From Novosphingobium barchaimii LL02 (GTDB taxonomy: Bacteria > Pseudomonadota > Alphaproteobacteria > Sphingomonadales > Sphingomonadaceae), in the NCBI RefSeq assembly GCF_001046635.1, contig NZ_KQ130454.1, forward strand, positions 379,501 to 443,500: a stretch of 64,000 nucleotides of DNA, in the 5' to 3' direction. Every line of letters begins with the position of its first letter. Position 1 is the first letter of the stretch. The position numbers were made by a program, and so were the translations under genes. Below, one piece after another: positions 9,239-17,900 of the stretch. The notes under the pieces are model-generated. The model had not been told where the DNA came from and did not search any database. It was given only the letters and a program-made list of their open reading frames with translations.

Positions 9239-10237
9239 ATGAACTCCGAATTAAATTCTTTTAATGGCTCATTCGACAGCGCCATTTCTCGATTGAATGA
9301 ATGCTTTTCGGAACACCTACAGGGTAAATTCGCCCTCCTTGATTTCCCCAACTATTCCAACGTGGGTGATTCCGCCATCTGGCTCGGCGCACTTACTTTG
9401 TTCCGATCCCTGGCGGGCGCCGATCCCGCCTATGTCAGCGCCTTTCATAATCTCGACGACGCGGCGCTGCGTTCGGCAGTACCCGAAGGTCCGATCTTCC
9501 TCATTGGCGGCGGCAGCTTCGGCGACATCTGGAACCATCACCAGAACTTCCGCGAAGGCGTGATCGCCCGTTTCACCGACCGGCCGGTGATCCAGCTGCC
9601 GCAATCGATCCACTACAACGACCCGGCGCGAATCGCGCAGACCGCGCGCATCATCGCCGCACATCCCAACTTCACGTTGCTCGTGCGTGATGTCCCGTCG
9701 CTGGAACTGGCGCAAAAGTATTTCGACTGCCCGGTCCACTTGTGCCCGGACAGTGCGTTGGCCATCGGCGCCACCCGCGGCGCCGCCCCGTCGATGGACG
9801 TGCTGGCAATGCTGCGGACCGACAAGGAAGGCGCGGGCGTGGCGCAGGTCCCCGCCGGCATTCCCGTCGACGATTGGCTGGACGAGGATATCAACGCCGT
9901 GCGCCGGGCCAAGGCCGCCGGCGCCATCCGCGCCTGGACCGCACTTTCGCCGTCAGCCGCCCGCGCCAGGTCTTACGAGGCTGCGGCACGCCACCGGGTC
10001 GAACGCGGTTTCCGCCAGCTTTCGCAAGGCCGCGCGATCGTGACCGACCGGCTGCATGTCCATATCCTGTCACTGCTGCTGGGCCGGCCCCATGCCGTGC
10101 TCGACAATTACTACGGCAAGATCGGGCGCTTCCTGGATGCCTTCACCGGGGCATCGCCGCTGGTCTACCGCGCCGCAGATCTGGACGATGCGATTGCCTG
10201 GGCACGCGAAGCGGCCAGGAACCGGCAAGCCGCGTAA
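9239..10237 (+). CDS. Polysaccharide pyruvyl transferase family protein
   Basis: This 332-residue protein of the PF04230 type is expected to attach a pyruvate ketal from phosphoenolpyruvate to a sugar of the repeat unit. The visible family features are an N-terminal NYSNVGDSAIWLG, the glycine-rich GPIFLIGGGSFGD and the C-terminal AIVTDRLHVHILSLLLGRPH, followed by DNYYGKIGRF. The start ATG follows AGAAGGATGATCGC, a good ribosome-binding site. It is the first of three members of this family in the locus (others at 17901 and 20118) and stands as a single gene between two minus-strand units. Confidence 0.85.
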   Translation: MNSELNSFNGSFDSAISRLNECFSEHLQGKFALLDFPNYSNVGDSAIWLGALTLFRSLAGADPAYVSAFHNLDDAALRSAVPEGPIFLIGGGSFGDIWNHHQNFREGVIARFTDRPVIQLPQSIHYNDPARIAQTARIIAAHPNFTLLVRDVPSLELAQKYFDCPVHLCPDSALAIGATRGAAPSMDVLAMLRTDKEGAGVAQVPAGIPVDDWLDEDINAVRRAKAAGAIRAWTALSPSAARARSYEAAARHRVERGFRQLSQGRAIVTDRLHVHILSLLLGRPHAVLDNYYGKIGRFLDAFTGASPLVYRAADLDDAIAWAREAARNRQAA

Positions 10238-10260
10238 ACACCCCGGAAAAGTGTGCTGCC

Positions 10261-11406
10261 TCAGCCCGCGCGCAGGCGGGGCAGCGCCATGGCCCGGCGC
10301 CCGACCTGGCCGATGGCCGCACGCACCACAACATGGAGCGGCGGCTCCAGCCAGGCGGCGATGGCGAGCGAGGCCAATAACGATCCGGCCATCGCGCCCA
10401 GAAACGCCGGTACCGGGCCAAGCGGGGCTGCGGCCAGCAAAATGGCGCCGCCGACATGGATATGGATGAGATAGAGCGGGTAGGTCGACAGGCCCGCCAG
10501 CCGCAATGCGCCTGAAAAGCGCTTTGCCCGCACCGCGATCGCATCCCGGTACAGGAACGACAGCGCGACCAGCGCCGTGATCGCAAGCCAGATTCCATAA
10601 GCCAGTGGCCATCGCCCGGCGAGGTCTGCCCGTCCGGCCATTTCCCAGCTCGCCGCTTCGCGAACCTGCAAGGCCGCCGCTGTAACGCAGGCAAGTGCCA
10701 AGACCAGATGCCGCCGCCGCAGATCGCCATTACCAAGCCGGGCGCAGAGCATGCCGATCGCGAAATACCCCCCGTGCTGGAACAGCAGGAGTTCGGTGAG
10801 GCGCCCTCCTCCTGCCAGCAGCCCTGTCGCTACCGCCGTCCAGTACCCCGCGCTCGCCAGCCCCAGCCCCCAGGCAAGCGCCTGCATCCCGCGCGCGGCC
10901 CGGCCCGATGCCAGCATCGCCCAGATCACCGCGTAGAAGCACAGTTCGACCGGGATGGTCCAGAACTGACCGATGATCCAGGGCCCCCAAGGCATGAACG
11001 TGAGCGTCTTGAGCGCCAGCCACGCCGCCTGTCCGGGCGGAACGGCAAAGACCAGCACCGCGACCGGAAAGGCAATGGCGCAGGCGATCAGCAGTGCCGG
11101 CAGCAACCGCGCCGCGCGCCGCTTGGCAAAACTGCGCGCGCTGACCCCTTGCGCCGAATAGGCGATGACCGCCCCCGAAACGACGAAGAACACCTGAACG
11201 CCGACCCATCCGCACCAGCTCAGCTGCCAGCCGGGCGGATAGGCGATCACGGCGCCCAGCGCCGCGTTGAGCATACTGCCTTCGATCGCCCAGACCTTGA
11301 ACCCCAGGTGATACACCACCACCAGCACGGCAGCGAGCAGGCGCACGGCATCGAGCCCATAGACGGGCGCCTTGCGCGGAAGGGAAGATACGGGGCTGGA
11401 CGTCAT
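10261..11406 (-). CDS. Acyltransferase-3 family membrane protein
   Basis: This 381-residue OafA/ExoZ-like protein has about ten membrane segments. The N-terminal YGLDAVRLLAAVLVVVYH matches the family's R-x10-H motif. A later FFVVSGAVIAYSA and WTIPVELCFY segment carries the conserved Glu. It probably O-acetylates or otherwise acylates the polysaccharide on the periplasmic side. I use the ATG at 11406; a TTG at 11427 in the same frame would add seven residues. The gene follows the glycosyltransferase that ends at 11445, on the same strand, so the two form a short operon read from the divergent promoter near 12.6 kb. Confidence 0.85.
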   Translation of the reverse strand: MTSSPVSSLPRKAPVYGLDAVRLLAAVLVVVYHLGFKVWAIEGSMLNAALGAVIAYPPGWQLSWCGWVGVQVFFVVSGAVIAYSAQGVSARSFAKRRAARLLPALLIACAIAFPVAVLVFAVPPGQAAWLALKTLTFMPWGPWIIGQFWTIPVELCFYAVIWAMLASGRAARGMQALAWGLGLASAGYWTAVATGLLAGGGRLTELLLFQHGGYFAIGMLCARLGNGDLRRRHLVLALACVTAAALQVREAASWEMAGRADLAGRWPLAYGIWLAITALVALSFLYRDAIAVRAKRFSGALRLAGLSTYPLYLIHIHVGGAILLAAAPLGPVPAFLGAMAGSLLASLAIAAWLEPPLHVVVRAAIGQVGRRAMALPRLRAG

Positions 11407-11444
11407 CGCCCGCGACCATTCGCGCAATCGGCCGATAGGCCAAA

Positions 11445-12554
11445 TTAACTCGCGGTCATGACCTCGATAATCCGGCGGGCCTGTTCACGCCAGGAAAAGC
11501 CCTCAGCCCGGGCAAAGCCCTGAGCGCGCAGGGATTGCGCAAGGGCCGGATCGCCGAGAACCCGCCGCACCGCCGCCAATATGTCGTCGCTGTCGAGCGG
11601 GTCGCAGTAGAGCGCCGCCGTCCCGCACCGTTCGGTCATGGAGGGGATGGCCGAGGCGACGACCGGGCAGCCCAGGCTCATCGCCTCGACCGGCGGCAGC
11701 GGCGATGCCTCGTAGAGCGAGGGAAACAGCAGGCATGAGGCCTGACGATAATAGCCCGCCAGCGCTTCGAGACAGGGCACCTGCCCCACGAATTCCAGCA
11801 TATGCCCCACATCCGGCGCGACGCTGGCGCGAATGGGGGCGAGGATCTCATTGCTCGCGCCGACCAGTACGGTGCGCACGCCGTCTTCGCGCGCAAGGCG
11901 CTGGGCGACGGCGATCACCCGCTCGACGTTCTTGCGCCGTGAAAGAGAGCCTACATAAAGCACCATCCGCTCACGCTCGCCGCCCTGCGTGCCGGGCGCA
12001 CCGCGCTCCACCCGGTCATGGCTCCAGCCGCCGTTCTGGATGGCGACGATGCGCTTGCCCGCACGTCCGTTCAGGCGTTTCAGGCGTTCGCGTTCGGTCA
12101 CGGAAACGGTGAAGATCGGATCGGCGCGGCGCAGCAGTACGGGCAGCAATGCGCGGTGCGCCCAGCGGTAACGCAGCGAATAGGCCTGCGGCAGCGAGAG
12201 ATAGGATACGTCATGGATCATCACCGCCACGCGCTGCCCGGCCAGCGCCGAGGCGAGCGGGGCGGTGTTGCCCAGGCACAGCAGGCGCCGTCCCCTGACC
12301 ATGCGCGGCAGCACCAGTTGCTCCCACAGGTGCCCGCTTGCACCGCCCCGCCGCTCCACTTCGATGTGGCGAAGGCCCAGCGACTGCACGTCCGCACCCG
12401 CTTCACAGGCCAATGCGATACGGTGCGCGGTTTCGCCGGCTCCGACCATCCGGTCCATTTCGGAAACCAGTTCGCGGGCAACCCGCTGCACGCCCGTAAC
12501 GGGCTGCATCAGAAAGCGGCCATTGATCAGAATCGCGTCGTCGCGCTGCGACAT
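11445..12554 (-). CDS. GT4-family glycosyltransferase
   Basis: This 369-residue GT-B glycosyltransferase has an N-terminal ILINGRFLMQPVTGVQRVARE and a VMIHDVSYLSLPQAYS segment. The donor site carries VLYVGSLSRRKNVERVI, and the C-terminal motif is SLYEASPLPPVEAMSLGCPV. The ATG at 12554 follows a GGGGG tract; the in-frame ATG at 12740 would add 62 unrelated residues that run into the divergent gene. The N-terminal INGRF-GVQRV pattern is shared with the divergent gene at 12739 (INGKFYSGGLNGVHRV), so the two proteins are paralogues facing away from each other. Confidence 0.85.
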   Translation of the reverse strand: MSQRDDAILINGRFLMQPVTGVQRVARELVSEMDRMVGAGETAHRIALACEAGADVQSLGLRHIEVERRGGASGHLWEQLVLPRMVRGRRLLCLGNTAPLASALAGQRVAVMIHDVSYLSLPQAYSLRYRWAHRALLPVLLRRADPIFTVSVTERERLKRLNGRAGKRIVAIQNGGWSHDRVERGAPGTQGGERERMVLYVGSLSRRKNVERVIAVAQRLAREDGVRTVLVGASNEILAPIRASVAPDVGHMLEFVGQVPCLEALAGYYRQASCLLFPSLYEASPLPPVEAMSLGCPVVASAIPSMTERCGTAALYCDPLDSDDILAAVRRVLGDPALAQSLRAQGFARAEGFSWREQARRIIEVMTAS

Positions 12555-12738
12555 CCAAGCCCCCACGTTACCCCTCCTGCATGGCGCGCGATGCGCCGCT
12601 AGGGAAGGTTCCTCTTGCACGAAATCGCGGTTAAATCTTGGCAATACCGATAATTGCGCGTCGCAATCGCTGCGCCTCAATATTACGCTGAGGACCTCTG
12701 CTTCGATGGCTTGTACGGAAAGGCGGCGCTGTTTCTTC
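12555..12738. promoter_or_regulatory. Divergent promoter region with two inverted repeats
   Basis: These 184 bases separate the start codons of two paralogous glycosyltransferase genes. A perfect palindrome ATTGCG-CGT-CGCAAT sits at 12653-12667, almost in the middle. A second inverted repeat CCTCA-N9-TGAGG lies at 12675-12693. The central position suits a shared operator, but that role is inference. Confidence 0.4.
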
Positions 12739-13854
12739 ATGTCGATGCTGCCGGTCTACATCAACGGCAAGTTCTATTCGGGCGGCCTGAACGGGGTTCA
12801 CCGGGTAGCCGACCGCCTCGTGCGCGAGATCGACGCGCGCCTTGGCCTGGAATCTGGCGGGGCCATTCCGCCCGTCACGCTGCTGCTGCCCGCCCGCCAC
12901 GACGGCGACTGGCGGCCGCAGCTCCAAAATATCGAAGTGCGCACTCTGGACGAAGCGCCCTCGCAAGGCTGGGAGCAGCGGCGATTGCCTGCGCTCGCGG
13001 CGGACGGCGTGCTGGTCAACCTCGCCAATCTTGCGCCGCTGCGCCATCGCCGCAAGATCACGCTGATCCACGATGCGCAGTTCCTGTTTCCCGACAGTTC
13101 GTACCCGCTGCGCCAACGCCTGGGATACCGCCTGCTGACCCCGCGCATGGCCCGGTCAAGCACGGCGGTGCTCACCGTGTCGGACTATTCGCGGCGCATG
13201 CTCGACGTGATGGGCGTTTCCTCGGCGGCGCGCACCGGGGTGCTCTACAACGGCGTCGACCATGTACTGGAGGCGGAGCCGGACGAACGTGCCCTGGCCG
13301 AACTCGGCCTGTCCCCGCGCGGGTACACGCTGATGTTCGGCAGCGCCAAAGCCTACAAGAACAACGCCGTGGTCTTTGCCGCCTATGCGCAAGGCGCGCT
13401 TGCCGCAGTGCCGCTGGTGGTCGTGGGCACCACCCGCGCCGCACTGGCCGCGCAGGGCCTGACCGCTCCCGAAGGCGCCATCTTCGCCGGAAAGTGCGAC
13501 GATGCACGGCTGCGCGCGCTCTATGCGCAGGCGCGCTGCCTGCTGTGCCCATCGCGCACCGAAGGGTTCGGTCTGCCCCCGCTGGAGGCCATGCTCTGCG
13601 GCACGCCGGCCGTGGTCGCGCCCGCCGGGGCCCTGCCCGAAGTGTGCCGCGACGCCGCGCTCTATGCCGATGTCGACGATCCGGCTTCGTGGGCACACGC
13701 GATCACCGCGCTCGATCCCGCCTCTTCCCTGTTCGCGCGCAAGGTGGAGGAAGGACGCGCACGGGCGCTGCAATTCACCTGGGCGCGGGCCGGCGGCGAA
13801 CTGCTGGACACGATCATGTCGCTGAGCGAGCAGCCCTTGAGGCAGGCAGCATGA
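12739..13854 (+). CDS. GT4-family glycosyltransferase
   Basis: This 371-residue GT-B glycosyltransferase starts with SMLPVYINGKFYSGGLNGVH. Mid-protein it has TLIHDAQFLFPDSSYPLRQR, then LFGSAKAYKNN-like donor-site residues (seen as MFGSAKAYKNNAV). The C-terminal motif is PSRTEGFGLPPLEAMLCGTP, with the E-x7-E pair. Start is the ATG at 12739, with a second ATG two codons later. An upstream extension to 12265 reads through the divergent gene's promoter and is rejected. The stop overlaps the next gene's start (ATGA). The sugar specificity is unknown. Confidence 0.87.
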   Translation: MSMLPVYINGKFYSGGLNGVHRVADRLVREIDARLGLESGGAIPPVTLLLPARHDGDWRPQLQNIEVRTLDEAPSQGWEQRRLPALAADGVLVNLANLAPLRHRRKITLIHDAQFLFPDSSYPLRQRLGYRLLTPRMARSSTAVLTVSDYSRRMLDVMGVSSAARTGVLYNGVDHVLEAEPDERALAELGLSPRGYTLMFGSAKAYKNNAVVFAAYAQGALAAVPLVVVGTTRAALAAQGLTAPEGAIFAGKCDDARLRALYAQARCLLCPSRTEGFGLPPLEAMLCGTPAVVAPAGALPEVCRDAALYADVDDPASWAHAITALDPASSLFARKVEEGRARALQFTWARAGGELLDTIMSLSEQPLRQAA

Positions 13855-14777
13855 GCGGCGCGCGCCCACGCGTCTCGGTGATCCTGCCGTGCTACAACGG
13901 CGAGATCTATCTGCGCGAGGCGGTGCAGTCTATCCTCGATCAGACCCTTGCCGATTTCGAACTGATCGTCGTCGACGATGGCAGCACCGATGGCTCGCCT
14001 GCGATCCTGCAAGACATGGCGGGCAAGGACGCGCGGATTCGTGTGGTCACCCAGCCCAACGGCGGCATTGTCGCCGCGCTCAACACCGCGATCGAACATG
14101 CGCAGGGGCAGTACATCGCGCGCATGGACGCCGACGACGTCTCGTTTCCCGAAAGGCTGGCATTCCAGGCATCCTACCTCGATCAGCACCCGGACGTCGT
14201 GCTGGTGGGCGGCTATGCCGTGGGAGACCGCAACCCAACCCCCGCCAGCACCCGGACCACCGGCGGGCGCCATGCCAGCACCGACCTTTCGGTGTTCCCC
14301 CCCCGCGTCGCTGTTTCGATGCACCCGCTGATCATGATGCGGGCGGCCGCGCTCAGGGCCATGGGCGGCTACCGCAGCGACTATCGCCATGCGGAGGACT
14401 ACGACCTGTTCATTCGTGCCAGCGCCCACGGCCGGATCGAGAACCCGCCCGTCGACGTATTGTTCTACCGCCGCCATGAAGGCGCGATCTCGATCGGCAA
14501 TGTCGAGGAACAAGAGCGTTCCGCCGTGCGCGCAGAGCTTGACGCCATTGCGCGCACCGGCGCCGGCCGGCCCCCGGCCCTGATCGTCGAGGCCTATACC
14601 CGGCTGCGGATTTTCCGCCGCTACCGGGCGATCTCGGCAGAACGGGTGCGGGCGATGCGCCTGCCCGTGCTCGCCAGCCTTGTCGCGATCACCCCGCGAT
14701 CATTGCTATCCAGCCGCTTCCGCCGCCTGCCGCTGTTGATCGGTGTTGCGCTGGTACGCTCGATGCGGACGGCCTGA
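13851..14777 (+). CDS. GT2-family glycosyltransferase
   Basis: This 308-residue GT-A fold enzyme has the N-terminal VSVILPCYNGEIYLREAVQS, then IVVDDGSTDGS and the metal-binding IARMDADDVSFPERL. The acceptor region has GGYRSDYRHAEDYDLFIRA with the catalytic-type ED. The C-terminal 70 residues are basic and amphipathic, so it may sit at the membrane surface. The ATG at 13851 overlaps the preceding stop by 4 bases, coupling it to the GT4 gene. It adds one sugar to the growing repeat unit, identity unknown. Confidence 0.88.
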   Translation: MSGARPRVSVILPCYNGEIYLREAVQSILDQTLADFELIVVDDGSTDGSPAILQDMAGKDARIRVVTQPNGGIVAALNTAIEHAQGQYIARMDADDVSFPERLAFQASYLDQHPDVVLVGGYAVGDRNPTPASTRTTGGRHASTDLSVFPPRVAVSMHPLIMMRAAALRAMGGYRSDYRHAEDYDLFIRASAHGRIENPPVDVLFYRRHEGAISIGNVEEQERSAVRAELDAIARTGAGRPPALIVEAYTRLRIFRRYRAISAERVRAMRLPVLASLVAITPRSLLSSRFRRLPLLIGVALVRSMRTA

Positions 14778-14785
14778 AACGCGTT

Positions 14786-14818
14786 CGGCCTCCGGCGCTT
14801 TTCCATCGCCGGAGGCCG
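14786..14818. terminator. 12-bp perfect hairpin between convergent genes
   Basis: CGGCCTCCGGCG and CGCCGGAGGCCG form a perfect 12-bp stem with a 9-base loop containing a short T-run. The hairpin sits in the 73-base gap between the GT2 gene (plus) and the SGNH-protein gene (minus), where a bidirectional terminator would be expected. There is no U-tract right after the stem, so it may work weakly or be Rho-assisted. Confidence 0.5.
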
Positions 14819-14850
14819 AGCCGGTTGTCATCGCGTCGCGGCGTCTGCCG

Positions 14851-17502
14851 TCAACTGGCCTGCAATGCGATGGTGGCGGCAACCCACTGCCCCGAGGCGG
14901 AAAGCGTGAAGGCCCCCGGGTCTTCCGCGCCCGAGGCGATCTTCCATGCACTCGCATTGGTCGACTGGCCGCTCGCGCTCGATGCCCGCGTCATGAAACC
15001 CGAATACCCGGCTGGACCGGAGGACACAGCGGCGGTGCCGTCAAGCGCGAGGACGGCGATGTCCAGGCTTGCGCCCGTCCAGCTTGGGGTAATGGCCGGC
15101 GGGTCTGCCGACGTGGCGGCGCTGCGCAAGTAACTGCCCATCTCCACCGCCCCGGTCGCCCCGGTGACGCGCAGCACCCGCGTCACCGCCTGCTGCGAGC
15201 CGGACAGGGCGACGTTCAGCACCCTGCCGCCCTCCGTGCCGTCCGCTGTCCGCGTGAACACCATCAGCGTGTGAGCGTTGGAGTTCGAAACGTACTGGGC
15301 CCGCTGTGTCCAGGCCCCGGCGGTCGCATTGTCCCAGGTGACGGCAGGGACCGCATCGACCGTCATAATCGCGACCAGCACGTCGCCGGCGTTGACGACC
15401 CCGGGCATGGCCACCGTGATGCCGGTCGCATCGGCGGCGTTCCAGCTCTCGGTCTGGTCGGCCACAGTGATGGTTGCCGCCGCCGCCACTGAAATCGCGA
15501 AAGCGGCTTCCGCCGTTGCCCCCAGACTGTCGGCCGCGCGCAGGACGATGCCGGACCGCGTGCCCGCAGACGCAGGTGTGCCCGAGATGACGCCCGTCCC
15601 CGCATCAAGCGCAAGCCCGGCGGGCAAGGCCGCCGATCCCGGTGCGAGGGTGAAGGCGTAGGGCGCCGTGCCCTTCACCACGCGCGGGGTATAACCGGTG
15701 TAGGGTAGCCCCTGCTGACCGGCCACCGGCACATACTTCAGGGCAAAGGGGATCGCCGCATAGGCCGCCCGAAGGTGGTCGGCGCGCGTGCCTGCGTGAA
15801 CCTCGTTCGGGTGTACCCCGTCCGAGGAATTGCTCCCCTGCGCCATGCCGCGCCCGGCATCGGTTTCGGCATCGGAGAGGATGAAGGCAGCATCGCTCGC
15901 CACCGTGTCCACCGCGTCGAAGCAGGGCAGTCCGTCTTCGGCGAGCGGGCCCGAGCGCAGCCATGCATTCCATGCATCACGCGCCGCTTCCTGATCGGCC
16001 GTGAACGTGACGTCGGCGTAGGCCTCCTGCCAGATCACCATGTCGAAGCCGTAGGCCCGCAGCTTTGCAGCCATGTGCCGGGCCTGCCCTTTCATCGCCG
16101 CGACTGCCGTGAGCGCGCTTGGCGCATCGGTGACGTTGGTCTTGATATCGTTGTGGCCGTAGTCGCTGACGTAGACGTTGGGCACGCCGGGCGTGAGATA
16201 GGCGGCGGATGCCGTGTTGAAGCCGGTATAGCCGAGTTCCAGCCGGTGCCCCGCGATGCCGATGTTGCGATAAAGCACGCCGGCGGCGGAGCGGTGGTGA
16301 AGCGCGGCCGTGATCGTGCGGTTGTTGGCGCCGCCGGTGCCGAACACGATGCTGTCGCCGCCCGCAAGAAACGAAAGCGTGGCCGGCTCCGCAGTGGAGA
16401 AAACCGTCTTCAGCGCGGCCTTGATCGCGGTGACTTCGCTATCCGTCGGCGCGGCGGCATAGACCACGAAACCGCGCCAGTCGGTGCGCCCGCCGTATTC
16501 GATCGCTTCGCCGACCTCGCCCCCGGTATTGAGCATGGCGGCGGCAGCGGCGGGGTAATCCGCCGTCTGCTCGTCGCGGTGAACGACTTGTTTCGCCGCG
16601 TTGGAAACAAGACCCAGCACCGCAAGGTTGTTCACGCCAAGCGCCCGCGCATTCGTTGCGGTCGCCGGGATTGAAGCGCCCGCCACCATCGGCTGCATCG
16701 CCAGATTTCCCGCGCTGCGCGGACTGGTCAGGCCGTAGTCGGTCGCGCCGGCGCCGAACGCCCAATAGCCGCAGGTCGCCGCCTGCCCCGGGGTGCGGGC
16801 CGCCATGAACACCGCGCAGTCGGCGCGCGGGATCGCAAGGGTTGCCGGTATCAGCATCGGGCTGTCGGTGTCGTAATTGGTGATGATCGGCCCGCCCTCA
16901 CCCAGCCAGAGCGAGGGCTGCGCGGAGGCGGTGGGCTGTGTCAGATGGCGGCCATTGCCGGTCTGGTCGTAAACCGCCGCGACCGTGAGAGGCGAGGCGC
17001 CCTGAAAGGCCGAGGCAGCGGCGATGTCCAGGGCCTGCCCGGAAAAGCCGATGTCGAGTTCGGCCCCGTCCGATGCGCGGCGCAGGCGCAGCGCCGGTCC
17101 GGCATAAGCGGACACCAGCAGGCCAAGACCGTAGGCCCCGGCCAGTGCCGCGTTGGCGGGCAGATACGTGCCCGGCGTAGGAGTCGGTGTGGGTGTGGGC
17201 GTCGGAGTGGGCGCCGCAGTCGCCCCGGTCAGCGTCACGGCATATTCCACCGCGCGGGCGGCAGCGCCCGTGCCCACGCTTTCGCGAACAAGCGCCACCT
17301 GGCTCGCCCCCGCAGCCAGCGCCGAGGCCGCAGCGATGCTGGTGCCGGCCAGCGCCAGATTGGCATTGCTGCCCGAACGCAGCGAAAAGCTGGAACCCGA
17401 ACCCAGCGCACGCGGCAGCGCGAACAGCGCGCCGCTGCCTGAAACGGTGCGCGTGCGGTTACCGACCCCGCCTGAGCGGCCCCCCGATACGAGGCGCGTC
17501 AT
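14851..17502 (-). CDS. Modular SGNH-hydrolase protein, candidate spike/fibre
   Basis: This 883-residue protein has no signal peptide. Positions here count from 17508. A Gly/Ser-rich N-terminal region is followed by a six-unit Thr-Pro linker at about 101-112. Next comes a module (about 118-370) resembling the jelly-roll catalytic domain of fungal AbfB arabinofuranosidases (VAAVYDQTGNGRHLTQP). An SGNH/GDSL hydrolase follows, with GGDS at about 383-386, GHND at about 451-454 and DGVHP at about 563-567. Then come an Ig-like domain (LPAGLALDAGTGVISGTPAS, about 630) and a C-terminal beta-rich domain to 885. The ATG at 17502 follows GGGAGGG; a TTG at 17508 overlaps the upstream stop. It lies 2 bases after the spike-base-like gene. 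SGNH enzymes commonly deacetylate polysaccharides, so binding or trimming of an acetylated capsule is plausible. Confidence 0.7.
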   Translation of the reverse strand: MTRLVSGGRSGGVGNRTRTVSGSGALFALPRALGSGSSFSLRSGSNANLALAGTSIAAASALAAGASQVALVRESVGTGAAARAVEYAVTLTGATAAPTPTPTPTPTPTPGTYLPANAALAGAYGLGLLVSAYAGPALRLRRASDGAELDIGFSGQALDIAAASAFQGASPLTVAAVYDQTGNGRHLTQPTASAQPSLWLGEGGPIITNYDTDSPMLIPATLAIPRADCAVFMAARTPGQAATCGYWAFGAGATDYGLTSPRSAGNLAMQPMVAGASIPATATNARALGVNNLAVLGLVSNAAKQVVHRDEQTADYPAAAAAMLNTGGEVGEAIEYGGRTDWRGFVVYAAAPTDSEVTAIKAALKTVFSTAEPATLSFLAGGDSIVFGTGGANNRTITAALHHRSAAGVLYRNIGIAGHRLELGYTGFNTASAAYLTPGVPNVYVSDYGHNDIKTNVTDAPSALTAVAAMKGQARHMAAKLRAYGFDMVIWQEAYADVTFTADQEAARDAWNAWLRSGPLAEDGLPCFDAVDTVASDAAFILSDAETDAGRGMAQGSNSSDGVHPNEVHAGTRADHLRAAYAAIPFALKYVPVAGQQGLPYTGYTPRVVKGTAPYAFTLAPGSAALPAGLALDAGTGVISGTPASAGTRSGIVLRAADSLGATAEAAFAISVAAAATITVADQTESWNAADATGITVAMPGVVNAGDVLVAIMTVDAVPAVTWDNATAGAWTQRAQYVSNSNAHTLMVFTRTADGTEGGRVLNVALSGSQQAVTRVLRVTGATGAVEMGSYLRSAATSADPPAITPSWTGASLDIAVLALDGTAAVSSGPAGYSGFMTRASSASGQSTNASAWKIASGAEDPGAFTLSASGQWVAATIALQAS

Positions 17503-17504
17503 GC

Positions 17505-17771
17505 TCAACCCTCCCCGACGAGATCGGCGGCGGTCGTGCCGGCGGCGCGCACGTAAAGCGCCCGAACGGCGATGTAGCTGGCATCGGGCAAGTTGCGATA
17601 GGTCACGTCGGCGGCGCCATCGACGCCGCGCAGCACCACGTCGCCGCCCGTGCCGACGTAGATGCCCTTGGGCACCAGCGCCAAAGCCTGGGTGTCACTG
17701 GGCAAAATTGCGAAAGGCGAGCGCGACGGCGCGAAGGCGGCATCGGCATGGGTCTGGAAGGGGTCCTGCAT
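17505..17771 (-). CDS. Spike base protein-like (RcGTA GhsA/rcc01079 type)
   Basis: This 88-residue protein resembles the small spike-base proteins of gene transfer agents and alphaproteobacterial phages. It shows FAILPSDTQALALVPKGIYV, GTGGDVVLRGVDG, a V-T-Y-R-N-LP turn and the C-terminal RALYVRAAGTTAADLVG. The closing 'ALYVRAAGTTA-D-LV' pattern is what I recall for that family. The ATG at 17771 has GGAG 9 bases upstream; a longer in-frame start at 17852 is less likely. The stop is immediately followed by the large SGNH-protein gene, the same base-then-fibre order recalled for ghsA-ghsB. Family membership rests on recalled pattern, not on a search. It could also be a tail-fibre remnant of a prophage. 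Confidence 0.65.
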   Translation of the reverse strand: MQDPFQTHADAAFAPSRSPFAILPSDTQALALVPKGIYVGTGGDVVLRGVDGAADVTYRNLPDASYIAVRALYVRAAGTTAADLVGEG

Positions 17772-17900
17772 CTTGGCAACTCCGACTGGAAGGCAAAGGG
17801 ACTGATGGCCGAGACGCTTGTCGCCCCGGCTTTCGTTCGCCTTATGTTCCATTCGAATCGTTGTAGGAAAGTGATTATTCGCGCGGGCGCCGCCCTGGAT

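Noticed and set aside
12265-12738. Upstream extensions of the GT4 gene at 12739 and of its divergent partner
   Set aside because: Both extensions read through each other's coding region; conserved glycosyltransferase starts begin at 12739 and 12554.
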